Below the pieces are notes generated by a model. That model was not told where the DNA came from. It did not search any database and saw only the letters and a list, made by a program, of their open reading frames with translations. From the NCBI RefSeq assembly GCF_007565055.1, contig NC_044553.1, positions 39,571,916 through 39,635,915 of the forward strand: DNA of 64,000 bases. The letters run 5' to 3'. The stretch's first letter is position 1. Each line of letters begins with the position of its first letter. Shown one piece after another: positions 24,030 through 34,795 of the stretch. Made by a program: the position numbers and the translations under genes. This DNA comes from Rhinopithecus roxellana (lineage: Eukaryota; Chordata; Mammalia; Primates; Cercopithecidae).

Positions 24030-24745
24030 ACACAACCTGCTCTTCCTGCCAGGTGCTCAGTTCAAATCCTTACTGCCATCTTTAACTCCTCTTTTTCTCA
24101 AATAACCCCACATAAGCAAGCCTTTGGCGGTTCCATCTTAAAAATATACCCAGAATTTATCTGCGTTTTACCATCTCCACTAATTAAATGATCATCTCTT
24201 GCATGGATCAAGGCAATAACCTCCCAACTAGTCTCCTGGCTTCTAACCTTGCTCCAGCACAGTATGTTCTTTAATTTTTTTGTAACTTTACTTTTTTGCT
24301 TTTGTTTTTGTAGATAAGGTCTTGCTCTGTCACCCAGGCTGGAGTGCAGTGGCGCCATCTTGGCTCACTGCAGCCTTCAACTCCCGGGCTCAAAGGATCC
24401 TCTCACCTCAGACCTCTGAGTAGCTGGGAGTAAAGGCACATGCCACCATGCCTGGCTAATTTTTGTATTTTGTTTGTAAAGGCAGGGTCTCATTATGTTG
24501 CCCAGGCTGGAGTGTAGTAGCACAATCATAGATTACTGTAACCTTGAATTCCGAGGCTTAAGTGATCCGCCTACAGACGCGCGCCACCATGCCCAGCTAA
24601 TACTTTTATTGTTAATCACACCTGACTTCATGGGGTAGGAATTCCTGTCTATTTAATTTGTATCCCCCATGCCCAGAACAGTGCCTGGTGTCTGGACAGT
24701 GTTCAATAAATCTCTATTAGATGAACGATGAATTGTACCTTCCCT
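24030..24745 (+). mobile_element. L2 3' end, split by an Alu
   Basis: caataacctcccaactagtc and tcctggcttctaaccttgct left of the Alu (24300-24603); cagaacagtgcctggtgtct and gttcaataaatctctattag right of it. Confidence 0.75.
24300..24603 (-). mobile_element. Old, rearranged Alu (AluJ-like)
   Basis: gataaggtcttgctctgtca and a second arm ggcagggtctcattatgttg. Strongly diverged and shortened at the left arm. It splits an L2. Confidence 0.85.
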
Positions 24746-25217
24746 GAAGACATGAGGGATCCCTAGAAATGATAGTAATGTGAAACACCAGGATTTGCAT
24801 CTGGAAAGATGACATCTTTGTTTGACAAGAAAACAATGGCAAGAAATGATCCTGCAGCAGTTATTCCCTACTGTAAGCCTAAACAGATATAGTCTATTTA
24901 ACTGTTGTGGCAGATGTTATGGGTACAGATCTATTTATATAAATGGTAAATATAATACCATATCTGATTGAGGCATATTTTAAAACTGTCTGAAAAAGAA
25001 AACCAAGCAAAAGGAAAAAAGACAACCTTCAGTTAAGAAATCACCTTGAGTGACTGAGTCACAACACATCATAATGAGAAGAAGAAATTACAGGAAACCA
25101 AGGTAAATCTAAAGGTAGAAAGCCATAAATATTTGTATAAACCTAATACTATCTGTGAATGACCAGTAACAAAGATGGTAAGAGCTATGCTTTTGTATTT
25201 AAGACTACTACTTTCCA

Positions 25218-25511
25218 GCCGGGCGCGGTGGCTCAAGCCTGTAATCCCAGCACTTTGGGAGGCCGAGACGGGCGGATCACGAGGTCAGGAGATCGAGACC
25301 ATCCTGGCTAACACGGTGAAACCCCGTCTCTACTAAAAATACAAAAACTAGCTGGGCGAGGTGGCGGGCACCTGTAGTCCCAGCTACTCGGGAGGCTGAG
25401 GCAGGAGAATGGCGTAAACCCGGGAGGCGGAGCTTGCAGTGAGCTGAGATCTGGCCACTGCACTCCAGTCCGGGCGACAGAGCGAGACTCCGCCTCAAAA
25501 AAAAAAAAAAG
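25218..25511 (+). mobile_element. Young AluY with AluYRa-type diagnostic bases
   Basis: Near-consensus, with ctcaagcctg, gagacgggcgg, gcgaggtggcggg, ggcgtaaacccgg and gctgagatctggccac. These differ from standard AluY and fit the AluYRa line of Old World monkeys as I recall it. A perfect 17-base target repeat (aagactactactttcca) flanks it. Confidence 0.9.
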
Positions 25512-25869
25512 ACTACTACTTTCCAAAGAGTCATATAATTCTGTGAGCACTATACAATTTTCTGAGATTATTTTTAGAGTCTAGCCCTCCATGTGATTTT
25601 TTTCTCTGCCCAGTAGTTCTCAGGTTGTACTAAGTGGTGCTGAAACTGTACTGCAATGCTCTGATACTATACAAATCAGCTATTGGTAGATTTTTCCCTT
25701 ATAGATGGAATTTTCTTAATTTTAAGCTTAAAAAATAATTTTTCTTAAGCTTTGAACACTAATTAGTATTTTATAGCAGAAGCTGGCATAATATGACATG
25801 TTTTATAGTGCTAACCTATGTTTAGTCATTTTATATTTAATACATTAATGTTTTATAATGTCAGACTAA

Positions 25870-26080
25870 TTGAATTTGAAAACTGGTCTTCCTAGTTATG
25901 TGACTTTAGAAAAGTTACACAACTTCTCTGTGCTTCATTTTTCTCATTTGTAAAATGAAAATTAATAATAATACCAAATTCAGAAAGTTGCTATGAGAAT
26001 AAAATTAGTTAATAAATGGAAAACAATTAAATAATGCCCTTCACAGAGCACATGTTAGCTGCTATTAGAAGTATCCACGT
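25870..26080 (+). mobile_element. MIR
   Basis: agttatgtgactttagaaaa, tttctcatttgtaaaatgaa, gttgctatgagaataaaatt. Confidence 0.8.
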
Positions 26081-26452
26081 TAACATTATTTTATTATTAG
26101 AAGGGCATAATGATTTCTAGGGCTTTGTCACTGAAATAATTCTAAAATTCTGTCACATGCTGGACCAATCATGTATACTCTCCCTGGCTGGAGAGGAGAA
26201 AATAAAAACCTCTGCAGTATTAGTTTTCTTTCCACCTTATAAATTACTCGTGGATTTCCCATATTGTATTTATAACATGTTCTGCTTTATAGGCTGGAGA
26301 AATGAATTAAACTTAAGCTATTCTTCTACACACTCACAGTTTTATATTTTATTATGTTATTAAGAGCATAATCTAGTCTTGAAAGTAGCATTTTTCTCCC
26401 ATTTTCCACCCTCAAAATTTTGGGGTTCCATGGTTAATATAAGAGACATTTT

Positions 26453-26746
26453 GCCAGGTGCGGTGGCTCACGCCTGTAATCCGATCACTTTGGGAGGCCA
26501 AGGCAGGTGGACCACGAGGTCAGGAGATCAAGACCATCCTGGCTAAAACGGTGAAACCCCATCTCTACTAAAAATACAAAAAATTAGCCGGGTGTGGTGG
26601 TAGGCGCCTGTAGTCCCAGCTATTCGGGAGGCTGAGGCAGGAGAATGGTGTGAACCTGGGGGGGCGGGGCTTGCAGTGAGCCAAGATCGCCACTGCACTC
26701 CAGCCTGAGCGACACAGCAAAACTCCGTCTCAAAAAAGAAAAAAAA
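26453..26746 (+). mobile_element. AluY, full length
   Basis: gccaggtgcggtggctcacg to an A-rich tail. Target repeat agagacatttt on both sides. Confidence 0.95.
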
Positions 26747-26825
26747 AGAGAGAGACATTTTGCAGATGCTGTTCAGGATAACTGATGCCCTATCATATCA
26801 TACTAACATTAAAATTCACACTTTC

Positions 26826-26955
26826 AGTTGGGCATGGTAGTGCATGCCTGCAGTACCAACTACTAAGAAGGCTGAAGAAGGAGGATCACTTGAACCCAGG
26901 AGTTCAAGTCCAGCCTGGGCAATATAGCAAGACCCCATCTTGAAAGAAAAAAATT
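26826..26955 (+). mobile_element. Alu monomer (FLAM-like)
   Basis: gttgggcatggtagtgcatg to caagaccccatcttgaaag; about 130 bases. Confidence 0.8.
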
Positions 26956-27034
26956 TCACACTTTCCTTAAGATTTAATTCCCTAGGATTCAGAAAGATTT
27001 TTTTTTACAGCTCCTAGGCCTTTAAGTTCTGGTC

Positions 27035-27160
27035 TATTACTCATTCACTGATTGACATTGGGTAGGTCACTACACTAATCCCCTCATCTGTAAAACATAA
27101 CATCTGCATCTGTCTTTTCCTAGTCACAGGATCATGATGAAATTTCAAAGGCAGTTTTTA
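27035..27160 (+). mobile_element. MIR fragment
   Basis: gacattgggtaggtcactac and cccctcatctgtaaaacata. Confidence 0.6.
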
Positions 27161-27218
27161 AAAACTCTATGTCCCTTTATAAATGTGAGGGTTTTTTTTG
27201 TTTTTCTTGGGTTGGTTG

Positions 27219-27512
27219 GTTGTTTTTGAGATGCAGTCCTGCTCTGTGGCCCAGGCTGGAGTGCAGTGGCACAATCTTGGCTCACAGAAACCTCCATCTC
27301 CCAGGTTCAAGTGATTCTCCTGCCTCAGCCTCCCAAGTAGCTGGGATTACAGCTACTGTAATTTTAGTAATTTTTGCAATTTTTGCAATTTTAGTAAAGG
27401 CAGAGTTTCGTGATGTTGGCCAGGCTAGTCTCGAACTCCTGACCTCAGGTGATCCGCCCACCTTGGCCTCCCAAAGTGCTGGGATCACAGGCATGAGCCA
27501 CCGTGCCTGGCC
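27219..27512 (-). mobile_element. Alu, full length with rearranged linker
   Basis: gagatgcagtcctgctctgt to gagccaccgtgcctggcc. The middle holds a small repeat (aatttttgcaatttttgc). It lies about 170 bases downstream of exon 4. Confidence 0.95.
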
Positions 27513-27679
27513 CACTTTATTATTTAATAATAATCCAAGCCACCTGAGACAAACTTGTCAAGACTGCTTATTTAGTAATTATTTACAAGGTTGCCATTCA
27601 CTTTAAAATATATGTGACTCAGCAAGAAGAAATTATCATATCTAATAGCCATAAAATAACAATGAAAGCTTCTACCAAC

Positions 27680-27824
27680 CGGGCCATTTGCTTGTAAGCT
27701 TCTTCAGCTACTGCAAAGATATGTGGATCCATATCACCCATGTTCTGACCACTGTATGCATTAATAATATCTTCTCCATAAATAGGCAGCTGTTCATAGG
27801 GATTTATAGCTACTAGGACTATAC
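27680..27824 (-). CDS. MYO5A: MYO5A exon 4: motor core before the P-loop
   Basis: This exon has 145 bases, starts in phase 1 (finishing a Gly codon) and ends in phase 2 (leaving cg of an Arg codon). It covers about residues 104-152. It encodes [19 protein letters not shown] and ends AEEAYKQMA(R). The sequence includes the purine-binding NPY region of the myosin head and the helix before the P-loop. The acceptor is ccctattcccag. The donor reads CG|gttggt, a weak non-consensus GT site, but it is the only position that restores the Arg-Asp junction with exon 5. Confidence 0.97.
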
Positions 27825-28029
27825 CTGGGAATAGGGTGGGGGACAAGAAAGAAAAAGAAGTCAATGATACCCTAATGGGCATATCAAACTTAGTAAAGTC
27901 AGACTCACAGTTAACACAATCCTTCATTTCAATTTAGTTAATATTAAACCAATAAATTGAGGATCAAAATGTATCATAGCCTTTGCCTCTGAACCCATTA
28001 TACATAGTTCTGCCTAAAACACCATTTAA

Positions 28030-28800
28030 AAACTGGACTAGGGGGCTTAAAATAATGTGGCAATGTTATAAGAACTTTAAATATCTTCATATATTTAATT
28101 CAAAAATTCCACTTTACTTCTACAATTTGTCCAAATGAAATAATTAGAAATTCATGCAAAGAGGTCCCCCCCCCCCGCACAAAGATGTTTATCATAATGT
28201 TATCTGTAACAGTGAAAATGGAAACAAAATATTTAGGGCAAGGAGACTAGTTGAATGCATTCTGTTACATCCATATGATAGACTACTAAGCCACCACCAA
28301 AAATCATGTTTGTTTGTTTATTTTGAGACAGGGTCTCACCCTGTCACCCAAGCTGGAGAGCAGTGGTACTGTCTCGGCTTACTACAGCCTAGACCTCCCT
28401 GGCTTATGCAGTCCTCTCACTTCAGCCTCCCAGGTAGCTGGGACTATGGACATGCAATACCATGCCTGGCTAGTTTTTGTATTTTTTTGTAGAGACAAGA
28501 TTTTGCCATGTTGCCCAGGCTTGAACTCCTGGGCTCAAGTGATCTGCCTGCCTCAGCCTCCCAAGGTGCTGGGATTACAGGGTGAGCCACAGCACCTGGT
28601 CCAAATCATGTTTTTGAAGGATATTAAATGTCATAGGAAAATATAATACAAAACTATATATAGACTGATTCCAATTTTATATCAGCTTATACCTCTCATG
28701 CATATAAAGAAAAAGGATGTAAGTCAATATTAATACTGGCTATTTTTCAGTGGTGAGTTACATATAATTGTTTTTCCTTTTTTATACTTTTCTGTATCTC
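28030..28800 (+). mobile_element. L1M 3' region, split by an Alu
   Basis: aatttgtccaaatgaaataa, gatgtttatcataatgttat and tacatccatatgatagacta to the left of the Alu (28313-28602); acttttctgtatctcctaat to the right. A C9-10 run lies at 28166. Confidence 0.75.
28313..28602 (-). mobile_element. Alu, full length
   Basis: gagacagggtctcaccctgt to agccacagcacctggtcc. Target repeat aaatcatgttt. It splits an L1. Confidence 0.93.
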
Positions 28801-28824
28801 CTAATAATTTTTCAGTAGGTATAT

Positions 28825-29470
28825 ATTAACTTAATGAAGTCATTCATTCAACAAATGTTTATTCAGCTCCAACTACGTGTAAAGTCTTTTCTAAATGCTG
28901 AATTTACGACAGTAAACAAAACAAAACAAAAAGGCTAATCTTTACCCTCATGGAACTTAAATGCTGGTGGGAAATTCAGACAATTAACAAGATAAGTAAG
29001 AAAATATATATATAGATACACAATCACAGATTAAATAGTAAGGAAAAGAAGGCAAAAAATAATGCAGGGAAGAAAGACAGTAAGGAGGGGTTTCTGGCTT
29101 GATAGGGTGGCCAGACAAGACTTCACTGAGAAGGTAACACATGTGCAAGGAAAAAAAATGGAAGAAAAATAAAAATTGAGAAAAAGAAATAGTTACCAGT
29201 AAAGGAAAGTTAGTATCAATGATATAAAGGATGTCAATTATTTTAAGAAGAAAAGGTGGGTGTTCCTGTCTAAAACAGGAGAGTAATGAAGAAATCATGA
29301 ACACTGAGTTGGGTATACCACATGAATGAATGGAAATCCAGATATGAGCTTCAGAGGACAGAGTGATTAGTGAAAGAATGATAAGACGTCAGTGGAGAAA
29401 AAATAGCCAGAGGAAAGGGAGAAAATAAAAGATAAGAACAAACTGAGAAAGAGAGAAAAAAGAAGGAAAG
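28825..29470 (-). mobile_element. L2 3' end, antisense
   Basis: attcattcaacaaatgtttat, accctcatggaacttaaatg and gccagacaagacttcactga follow L2 in reverse. Confidence 0.7.
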
Positions 29471-30039
29471 CTGGAGAAGGGGGAAATGAACACAAACATA
29501 CATGTGGAAGCTTTATTTCTTGGAGAGATAAAAATCACCATGAGCTGGGTGGCTGGCAGCTAACACCGCAATGAACAGAGGCCCAGGCAAGCAGGAGTGA
29601 GCAAGACGAATCACCAGAGTCAAGTTAGTTCTGCATGGCGAGTAACTGACCACAAGATAACACTAAATCTCTTGAACCTGCTCCAAAGATAAGTCCTTGG
29701 ACATCTACTCTTCGTGTAGTAGTTTTTGGAAGAGAAGAAAATAACTGGTGAATTTGGCACTAAATCTGACATATGACTTCCGTGAGGGGAAAAATTTCCA
29801 AAAGACAGGCCCAGTCTTTTTTACTTTTAGCAAAATTATGTAAGCTCACAAGTGAGCTCACTCAGCATAAATGCAACTTGGCTAATAAATACTGGTAAAT
29901 CTTTCAGATAATGCTCAAGTGATTTTGTCTCTTAGAGAAAATCCAACCACAGCCTGCTTTCCCCATGTACAATATTTCCATGGCTACATCCATTAGAGGA
30001 AAGAGTCCACAGTCTATTCAGAAAGCAAAGCATACTTAC

Positions 30040-30211
30040 CACAATATGTATAAATAAGTTTGGAATCAATAAAGCGGACTCTGAGATTATGGAGCACAGC
30101 AGGCTCATGAAGATAGCTGAGGGCTGTGAGGTCATTTTCACCAACAAGTATGTCAGGATTTCGTAAATGAGGCAGCTCCTTGGTCTTTGGATCTAGACGG
30201 TATTCCAAATC
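30040..30211 (-). CDS. MYO5A: MYO5A exon 3: N-terminal domain into motor core
   Basis: This exon has 172 bases, phase 0 at the start and phase 1 at the end, and covers about residues 47-104. It begins DLEYRLDPKTKELPHLRNP and ends KLIYTYC plus the first base of a Gly codon. The acceptor is tgcattttcag and the donor is the strong gtaagt. NDLTALSYLHEPAVLHNLR is the conserved entry into the myosin head. Codon 51 reads Arg (CGT); I remember His in the human protein, a one-base change. The acceptor and first 40 exon bases are duplicated 178 bp upstream in intron 2. Confidence 0.97.
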
Positions 30212-30527
30212 CTGAAAATGCACAAGGCACAGAATCTAGATAAATTATGGCAATGACTATGAAAAAGAGCCATGAATTTTGCTCACTTCCTATTCCTGAT
30301 TTGCTTCTCAGCTATCAAATGCATTATTTTCCTAGCACCTTCCAATATCGCAGCTCCTTGGTCTTTGGATCTAGACGGTATTCCAAATCCTGAAAATGCA
30401 CAAGGCACAGAATCTAGATAAATTATGGCAACAACTATGAAAAAGAGCCATGAATTTTGCTCACTTCCTATTCCTGATTTGCTTCTCAGCTATCAAATGC
30501 ATTATTTTCCTAGCACCTTCCAATATC
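30172..30527. repeat. 178-bp perfect-register tandem duplication across the exon 3 acceptor
   Basis: Bases 30172-30349 are repeated at 30350-30527. The two units differ only at two adjacent bases (tg at 30254-30255, ca at 30432-30433). The outer edges share only cag, a 3-base microhomology at the join. The unit holds the last ~138 bases of intron 2 and the first 40 bases of exon 3. It is not a known repeat family; it is a local, recent duplication. Confidence 0.97.
30339..30389 (-). pseudogene. Partial duplicate of MYO5A exon 3, possible cryptic exon
   Basis: The upstream copy of the duplication keeps the full exon 3 acceptor and 40 exon bases, then runs into intron. Read on, it gives DLEYRLDPKTKELRYWK followed by AAG|gtgcta, a weak GT donor. 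Acceptor to donor is 51 bases, which keeps frame with exon 2 and exon 3. Without that donor, the reading frame stops at TAA three codons later. No transcript evidence is available here, so this is a candidate only. Confidence 0.4.
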
Positions 30528-30732
30528 ACAGAAACTGGTGGAGATAGAAAACAGTATGAATTGTATTTTCATCAGACATACTAACTTGTATTAACAATTT
30601 TTGCTAATATAGTTTGAAAAGTTATAGCCTAGACCTTTTTCACCCACCTACGGAATCAGAAGTTTTAAATTTTTAAATACGTTTCTCTCCTCCATCCCCT
30701 TTTACCTATAAAAAAGTGGCAGAAAATATAAA

Positions 30733-30915
30733 AGAGTGGTCAAGAGCTTGACTCTAGGATCAGATTGACCTGGATTCAAATCCTAATACTAATACTTACT
30801 TTTTATGTGGTTTTGAATTACAGTATTTAACCCAAATCCCTCCTTTGTAAAATGAGCTAACAGGGTTGTAGTAAAATGTAAATGAGGCAAGTCTGGCATG
30901 TGGTAAGTACTTACG
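30733..30915 (+). mobile_element. MIR
   Basis: gatcagattgacctggattc, cctttgtaaaatgagctaac, gggttgtagtaaaatgtaaa. Confidence 0.75.
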
Positions 30916-31094
30916 AACCCCTAAACCACGAGTCCCAAGAATCCCCTGAAATTATGTGCAACACTCTGTGTATGTGCACATGTGTGAAAAAGTACAAGAA
31001 AATTTTTTGAGGCAAGACAATTCATAGTTTTCATTAGATTTTTGTTTTGTTTTGCTTTTTTTCTGTGCATAAGCTGATTCATTCATCAGAGTTA

Positions 31095-31230
31095 GGCTGG
31101 GTGCGGTGGCTCACACCTGTAATTACAGTACTTTGGGAGGCCAAGGTGGGCAGATAAACTGAGGTCAGGAGTTCGAGACCAGCCTGGCCAACATGGTAAA
31201 ACTCCGTCTTTATTAAAAATACAAAAATTG
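31095..31230 (+). mobile_element. Alu left arm (first of a nested stack)
   Basis: aggctgggtgcggtggctca to attaaaaatacaaaaattgg. It joins directly to another Alu start. Confidence 0.9.
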
Positions 31231-31845
31231 GCCACGTATGGTGGCTCATGCCTGTAATCCCAACACGTTGGGAGGCCAAGGTGTGTGAATCACCTGAGGT
31301 CAGGAGTTCGAAACCAACCTGGCCAACATGGTGAAACCCCATCTCTACTAAAAACATGAAAATTAGCCAGGCGTGCCAGGCCTGGTGGCTCACTCCTGTA
31401 ATCCCAGCACTTTGGGAGGCCGAGGCGGGTGGATCACGAGGTCAGGAGATCGAGACCATCCTGGCTAACACGGAGAAACCCCATCTCTACTAAAAATACA
31501 AAAAATTAGCCAGGCATAGTGGCGGGAGCCTGTAGTCCCAGCTACTTGGGAGGCTGAGGCAGGAGAACGGCATGAACCCAGGAGGTGGAACTCGCAGTGA
31601 GCTGAGATTGCACCACTGCATTCCAGCCTGGGTGACAAAGCGAGACTCCATCTCAAAAAAAAAAAAAAATTAGCCAGGCATGGTGGTGGGCACCTATAAT
31701 TCCAGCTACTTGGGAGGCTGAGGCAGGAGAATCACTTGAACCCTGGAGGCGAAGGTTCCAGTGAGCCAAGATCACGCTGCTGCACTCTAGTCTGGGTGAC
31801 AGAGCAAGACTCCATCTCAACAAAAACAAAACCAAAACAAAACAA
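31231..31845 (+). mobile_element. Alu split by a younger AluY
   Basis: The left part runs 31231-31379 and the right part 31670-31845. The site aaaattagccaggc occurs at both edges of the insertion. Confidence 0.9.
31380..31669 (+). mobile_element. AluY inserted into an older Alu
   Basis: ggcctggtggctcactcctg to a poly-A tail. It carries AluY-type bases such as atcacgaggtcaggagatcg. Confidence 0.92.
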
Positions 31846-31907
31846 AACAAAAATGACATTTTAATGGGGTTCCTGGTCCCAAAAGTTAACAAGCACTATT
31901 CACTTAA

Positions 31908-32033
31908 TTTTTAATAGAGATGGGGTCTCACTATGTTGCCCAGGCTGATCTTGAACTCCTGGGCTCAAGGGATCCTCCCACATTGGCCTCCCAAATGCTG
32001 GCATTACAGGTGTGAGTGACCACTACTAGCCAT
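31908..32033 (-). mobile_element. Alu monomer fragment
   Basis: agagatggggtctcactatg to acaggtgtgagtgacc. Confidence 0.85.
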
Positions 32034-33077
32034 TACTCACTTTAAAGTCATGGGAATATGGCTTTATGGCACAACCAACCATGAATATTGTCACTTAACT
32101 ATATATTAAGGGGCAAATAACACAGGATAAGTGAATAGGAATAAAAATTCAATTTAGTTGTAGGGAGTGACAAGGTTTTATAAAAAGCCAGTTTTGTTAA
32201 TACTGAAAATATATACAGAGGTCAAATAGTCAAATCATATTTGAATGAATTATGCTAAAGGAGAGAAAAATTAACAATTTACCCCTTAGCATTTCTTGCT
32301 GCCTGCTTATCAGAGAATATCACCCTTGCCTGGGGCTGACTGGTCCTTGCATTGGCCCTGTAAATACACAATTGTCTGTTCTGGTGTTAGCCAGAAGACT
32401 CCAGAATGGCAGAAGGGCAACGCAGAGCTCTTTTCTCAGTCTTCATTACAGGGTGGGGTTGTGGCGAGTATGGAGAGGAGCTAAAATTGAAATATTAGAG
32501 AAGACACTAATTTGAAAGGTAGAGAAGACCTGTAACATCCTCACAGAAATTTCTTTCTTGGAGTTAGGCTTTCAATGAATATAATCTGCTTCTCTGGAAT
32601 CAATGGACATCATTAAATAAATATACTCTCCTACTATTACAAAAGCCATGCTTTCTCTATTGTAATCTAGGACCCTAAGTGACTCTAGTTTCTAAAAAGA
32701 GAATGATTCTTGAATAGTTAGTGAATTTTATAGAGTTTATTCTTCTTGTTTGACCCCTGTCCCTATTCTTGCTTTTATTAAAGGTATGTATCATTCTATT
32801 TCTATATTTTTAAAAAATACTAAGGATTAATAAAATTAAACATAGACACTGTACTCTGGTTGGCAAATCTGCTTCTCATAGGGGTATGGATTAGCAATTC
32901 TGAAATAACTTTACATATGTAATGAATAAGTAATATATTAAAGATAACGAAAACCAAAGAGAGAAGTTATAGTATACATAATCAAAGGAAGAATAATAGC
33001 ATGAATCTGGTGGCATTGGACTGGAGAAAAAAGGATCCCTATTAACTCACGGGTTTTACTTTTTAAAAGAAGGTCAA

Positions 33078-33347
33078 GGCTGGGTGCAGTGGCTCACGCC
33101 TGTAATCCCAGCACTTTGGGAGGCCAAGGTGGGTGGATCACTTGAGGTCAGGAGTTCGAGACCAGCCTGGTCAACATGGTAAAACCCTGTCTCTACTAAA
33201 AACACAGAAATTAGCCAGGCATGGTGGCACGTGCCTGTAATCCCACCTACTCAGGAAGCTGAGGCACAAGAATCATTTGAACCTGGGAGGGGAGGCGGAG
33301 GTCGCGGTGAGCAGAGATTGTAGACTCCATCTCAAAAAAAAAAAAAA
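33078..33347 (+). mobile_element. Alu, shortened right arm
   Basis: ggctgggtgcagtggctcac to a poly-A tail; the right arm lost the chunk before tagactccatctc. Target repeat aaggtcaag. Confidence 0.93.
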
Positions 33348-33470
33348 GGTCAAGTGCGTAGCTAATGCCTTTAATCCCAGCACTTTGGGAGGATGAGGTA
33401 GAAGGACTGCTTGAGCCCAGCAGTTCAAGACCAGCCTGGGCAACACAGCAAGACATCCATCTCTAAAAAC
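33348..33470 (+). mobile_element. Alu monomer (FLAM-like)
   Basis: ggtcaagtgcgtagctaatg to aagacatccatctctaaaaa. Followed by a TA/CA-rich stretch (33473-33600). Confidence 0.8.
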
Positions 33471-33472
33471 AC

Positions 33473-33610
33473 ATTATATATATATAATATGTATATACAA
33501 ACACATACATACACATGTAAACATAAAGCAAGTATAGATGGTTGAGTATACATTAGTATAGTATGCATACATATTAGTATCTGTCTATCTATCCATGTAT
33601 ATATTTTTCT
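33473..33610. repeat. TA/CA-rich simple sequence
   Basis: tatatatataatatgtatat, then catacatacacatg and tctatctatccatgt; mixed low-complexity DNA. Confidence 0.8.
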
Positions 33611-33798
33611 AGCTCTGTATGCTAAGAGGGCCTAGAAGTGGTGTCATCTCAATAGCAACGAGCACACCTAGTGCTCAGATCTTGGTTGTCAAATACTATC
33701 CTCCAATATAAGGTATCAGGGCTGGGAAAGGGGAAATACAGGGTAAGTGTCTTGGGGTACCAGGAGAAGTGCTATATCTTTAAAAAAAAAAAAAAAAA

Positions 33799-34062
33799 AG
33801 CCAGGCACAGTGGCTCATGCCTATAATCCCAGCACTTTAGGAGGCTGAGGTGGGAGGACTGCTTGAGCCAGGAGTTCCAGACTAGCCTGGGCAATGTATT
33901 GAGACTCCATCTCTACTAAAAAAATTTAAAAATTAGCCAGGCATGGTAGCTCATGCCTGTGGTTCTAGCCACTAGGGAGGCTGAGCTTGGGAGCCATGAT
34001 CAAGCCACTGCACTCCAGCCTGGGTGACAGACTGAGATCCTGTCTCAAAAAAAATTAAAAAG
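33799..34062 (+). mobile_element. Alu, old and shortened
   Basis: agccaggcacagtggctcat to cctgtctcaaaaaaaatt. Confidence 0.92.
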
Positions 34063-34084
34063 GACAGGGACCTGTCAAAAAAGG

Positions 34085-34545
34085 CAAAGGACCCAATCTA
34101 AGAGAGATCTCAATGACCAAAGCTGGAACAATTTAACTGATAAAATAAGTAATGATAGTAATGAAGAATAGAAGAAATACCCATGAGTCCATAATAAATA
34201 CATGATTAAATTAATAAATAAATGGGACAGAAGAAACAGTACTTCCTTCCCTATAGAATTCTAGTTAATAAGTATACAAGGAAGGAAAGAAATGGAGAAT
34301 CACCACTAGAACACAACAATACTTGCTGCAGGCAAGACACAGTAATGAACACTGGGCAAATATTAGCAGACAAAGTTTAAGGAGAAGCAGGATATATGAG
34401 TGGCCTCAAAATATCTGCCCCAACACAGTGACATTCACTAATTACAAAGGGAAAACAGTAACTTTACAGTGGATAACATGGCAGACATCACCTTAAGCAA
34501 CTGCTCATGACCAGTAATCTGCAAAACTCCAATGTAGTCAAATAG
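34085..34545 (+). mobile_element. Old L1 3' UTR (L1ME type)
   Basis: The blocks ttacaaagggaaaacagtaa and catggcagacatcaccttaa are the reverse complement relatives of 2060-2160. The left part is A-rich and less clear. Confidence 0.55.
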
Positions 34546-34795
34546 TATAAGCACTCATCTTAGAGTTATCTGTGTTCAAATCTCTCTTCAAATTCCAAAA
34601 GCCACTTCCTGGCTGTGTGACCTTGAGCAAAACTACCTAAGGTCTCTGAGGTTTGGCTTTCTTATTTGGAAAACAGTGATTATTTCACCTGCCAACCCAT
34701 AGGGTTGGTGTGAAATTTAACATAAGAAAATCCACTCCAAAGTGCCGAACATTTTGCCTAACACAGAGCAGATGACCAATAAATGTTAAATAAGT
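34546..34795 (+). mobile_element. MIR
   Basis: cctggctgtgtgaccttgag, ttatttggaaaacagtgatt and gggttggtgtgaaatttaac in full MIR order. Confidence 0.85.

Larger units (their letters stand above)
17582..27679 (-). other. MYO5A intron 4
   Basis: ERV/tRNA chimera beside exon 5, two MaLR LTRs, L2, MIR and seven Alus. Unnamed stretches are 18690-19140, 20375-21520, 23210-24030 and 24750-25215. Confidence 0.85.
27825..30039 (-). other. MYO5A intron 3
   Basis: L1M split by an Alu, then antisense L2. 29475-30035 shows nothing recognisable. Confidence 0.85.

Noticed and set aside
30339..30389. Treating the duplicated piece as the true exon 3
   Set aside because: It stops after 40 bases of exon sequence; only 30040-30211 joins correctly to exon 4.
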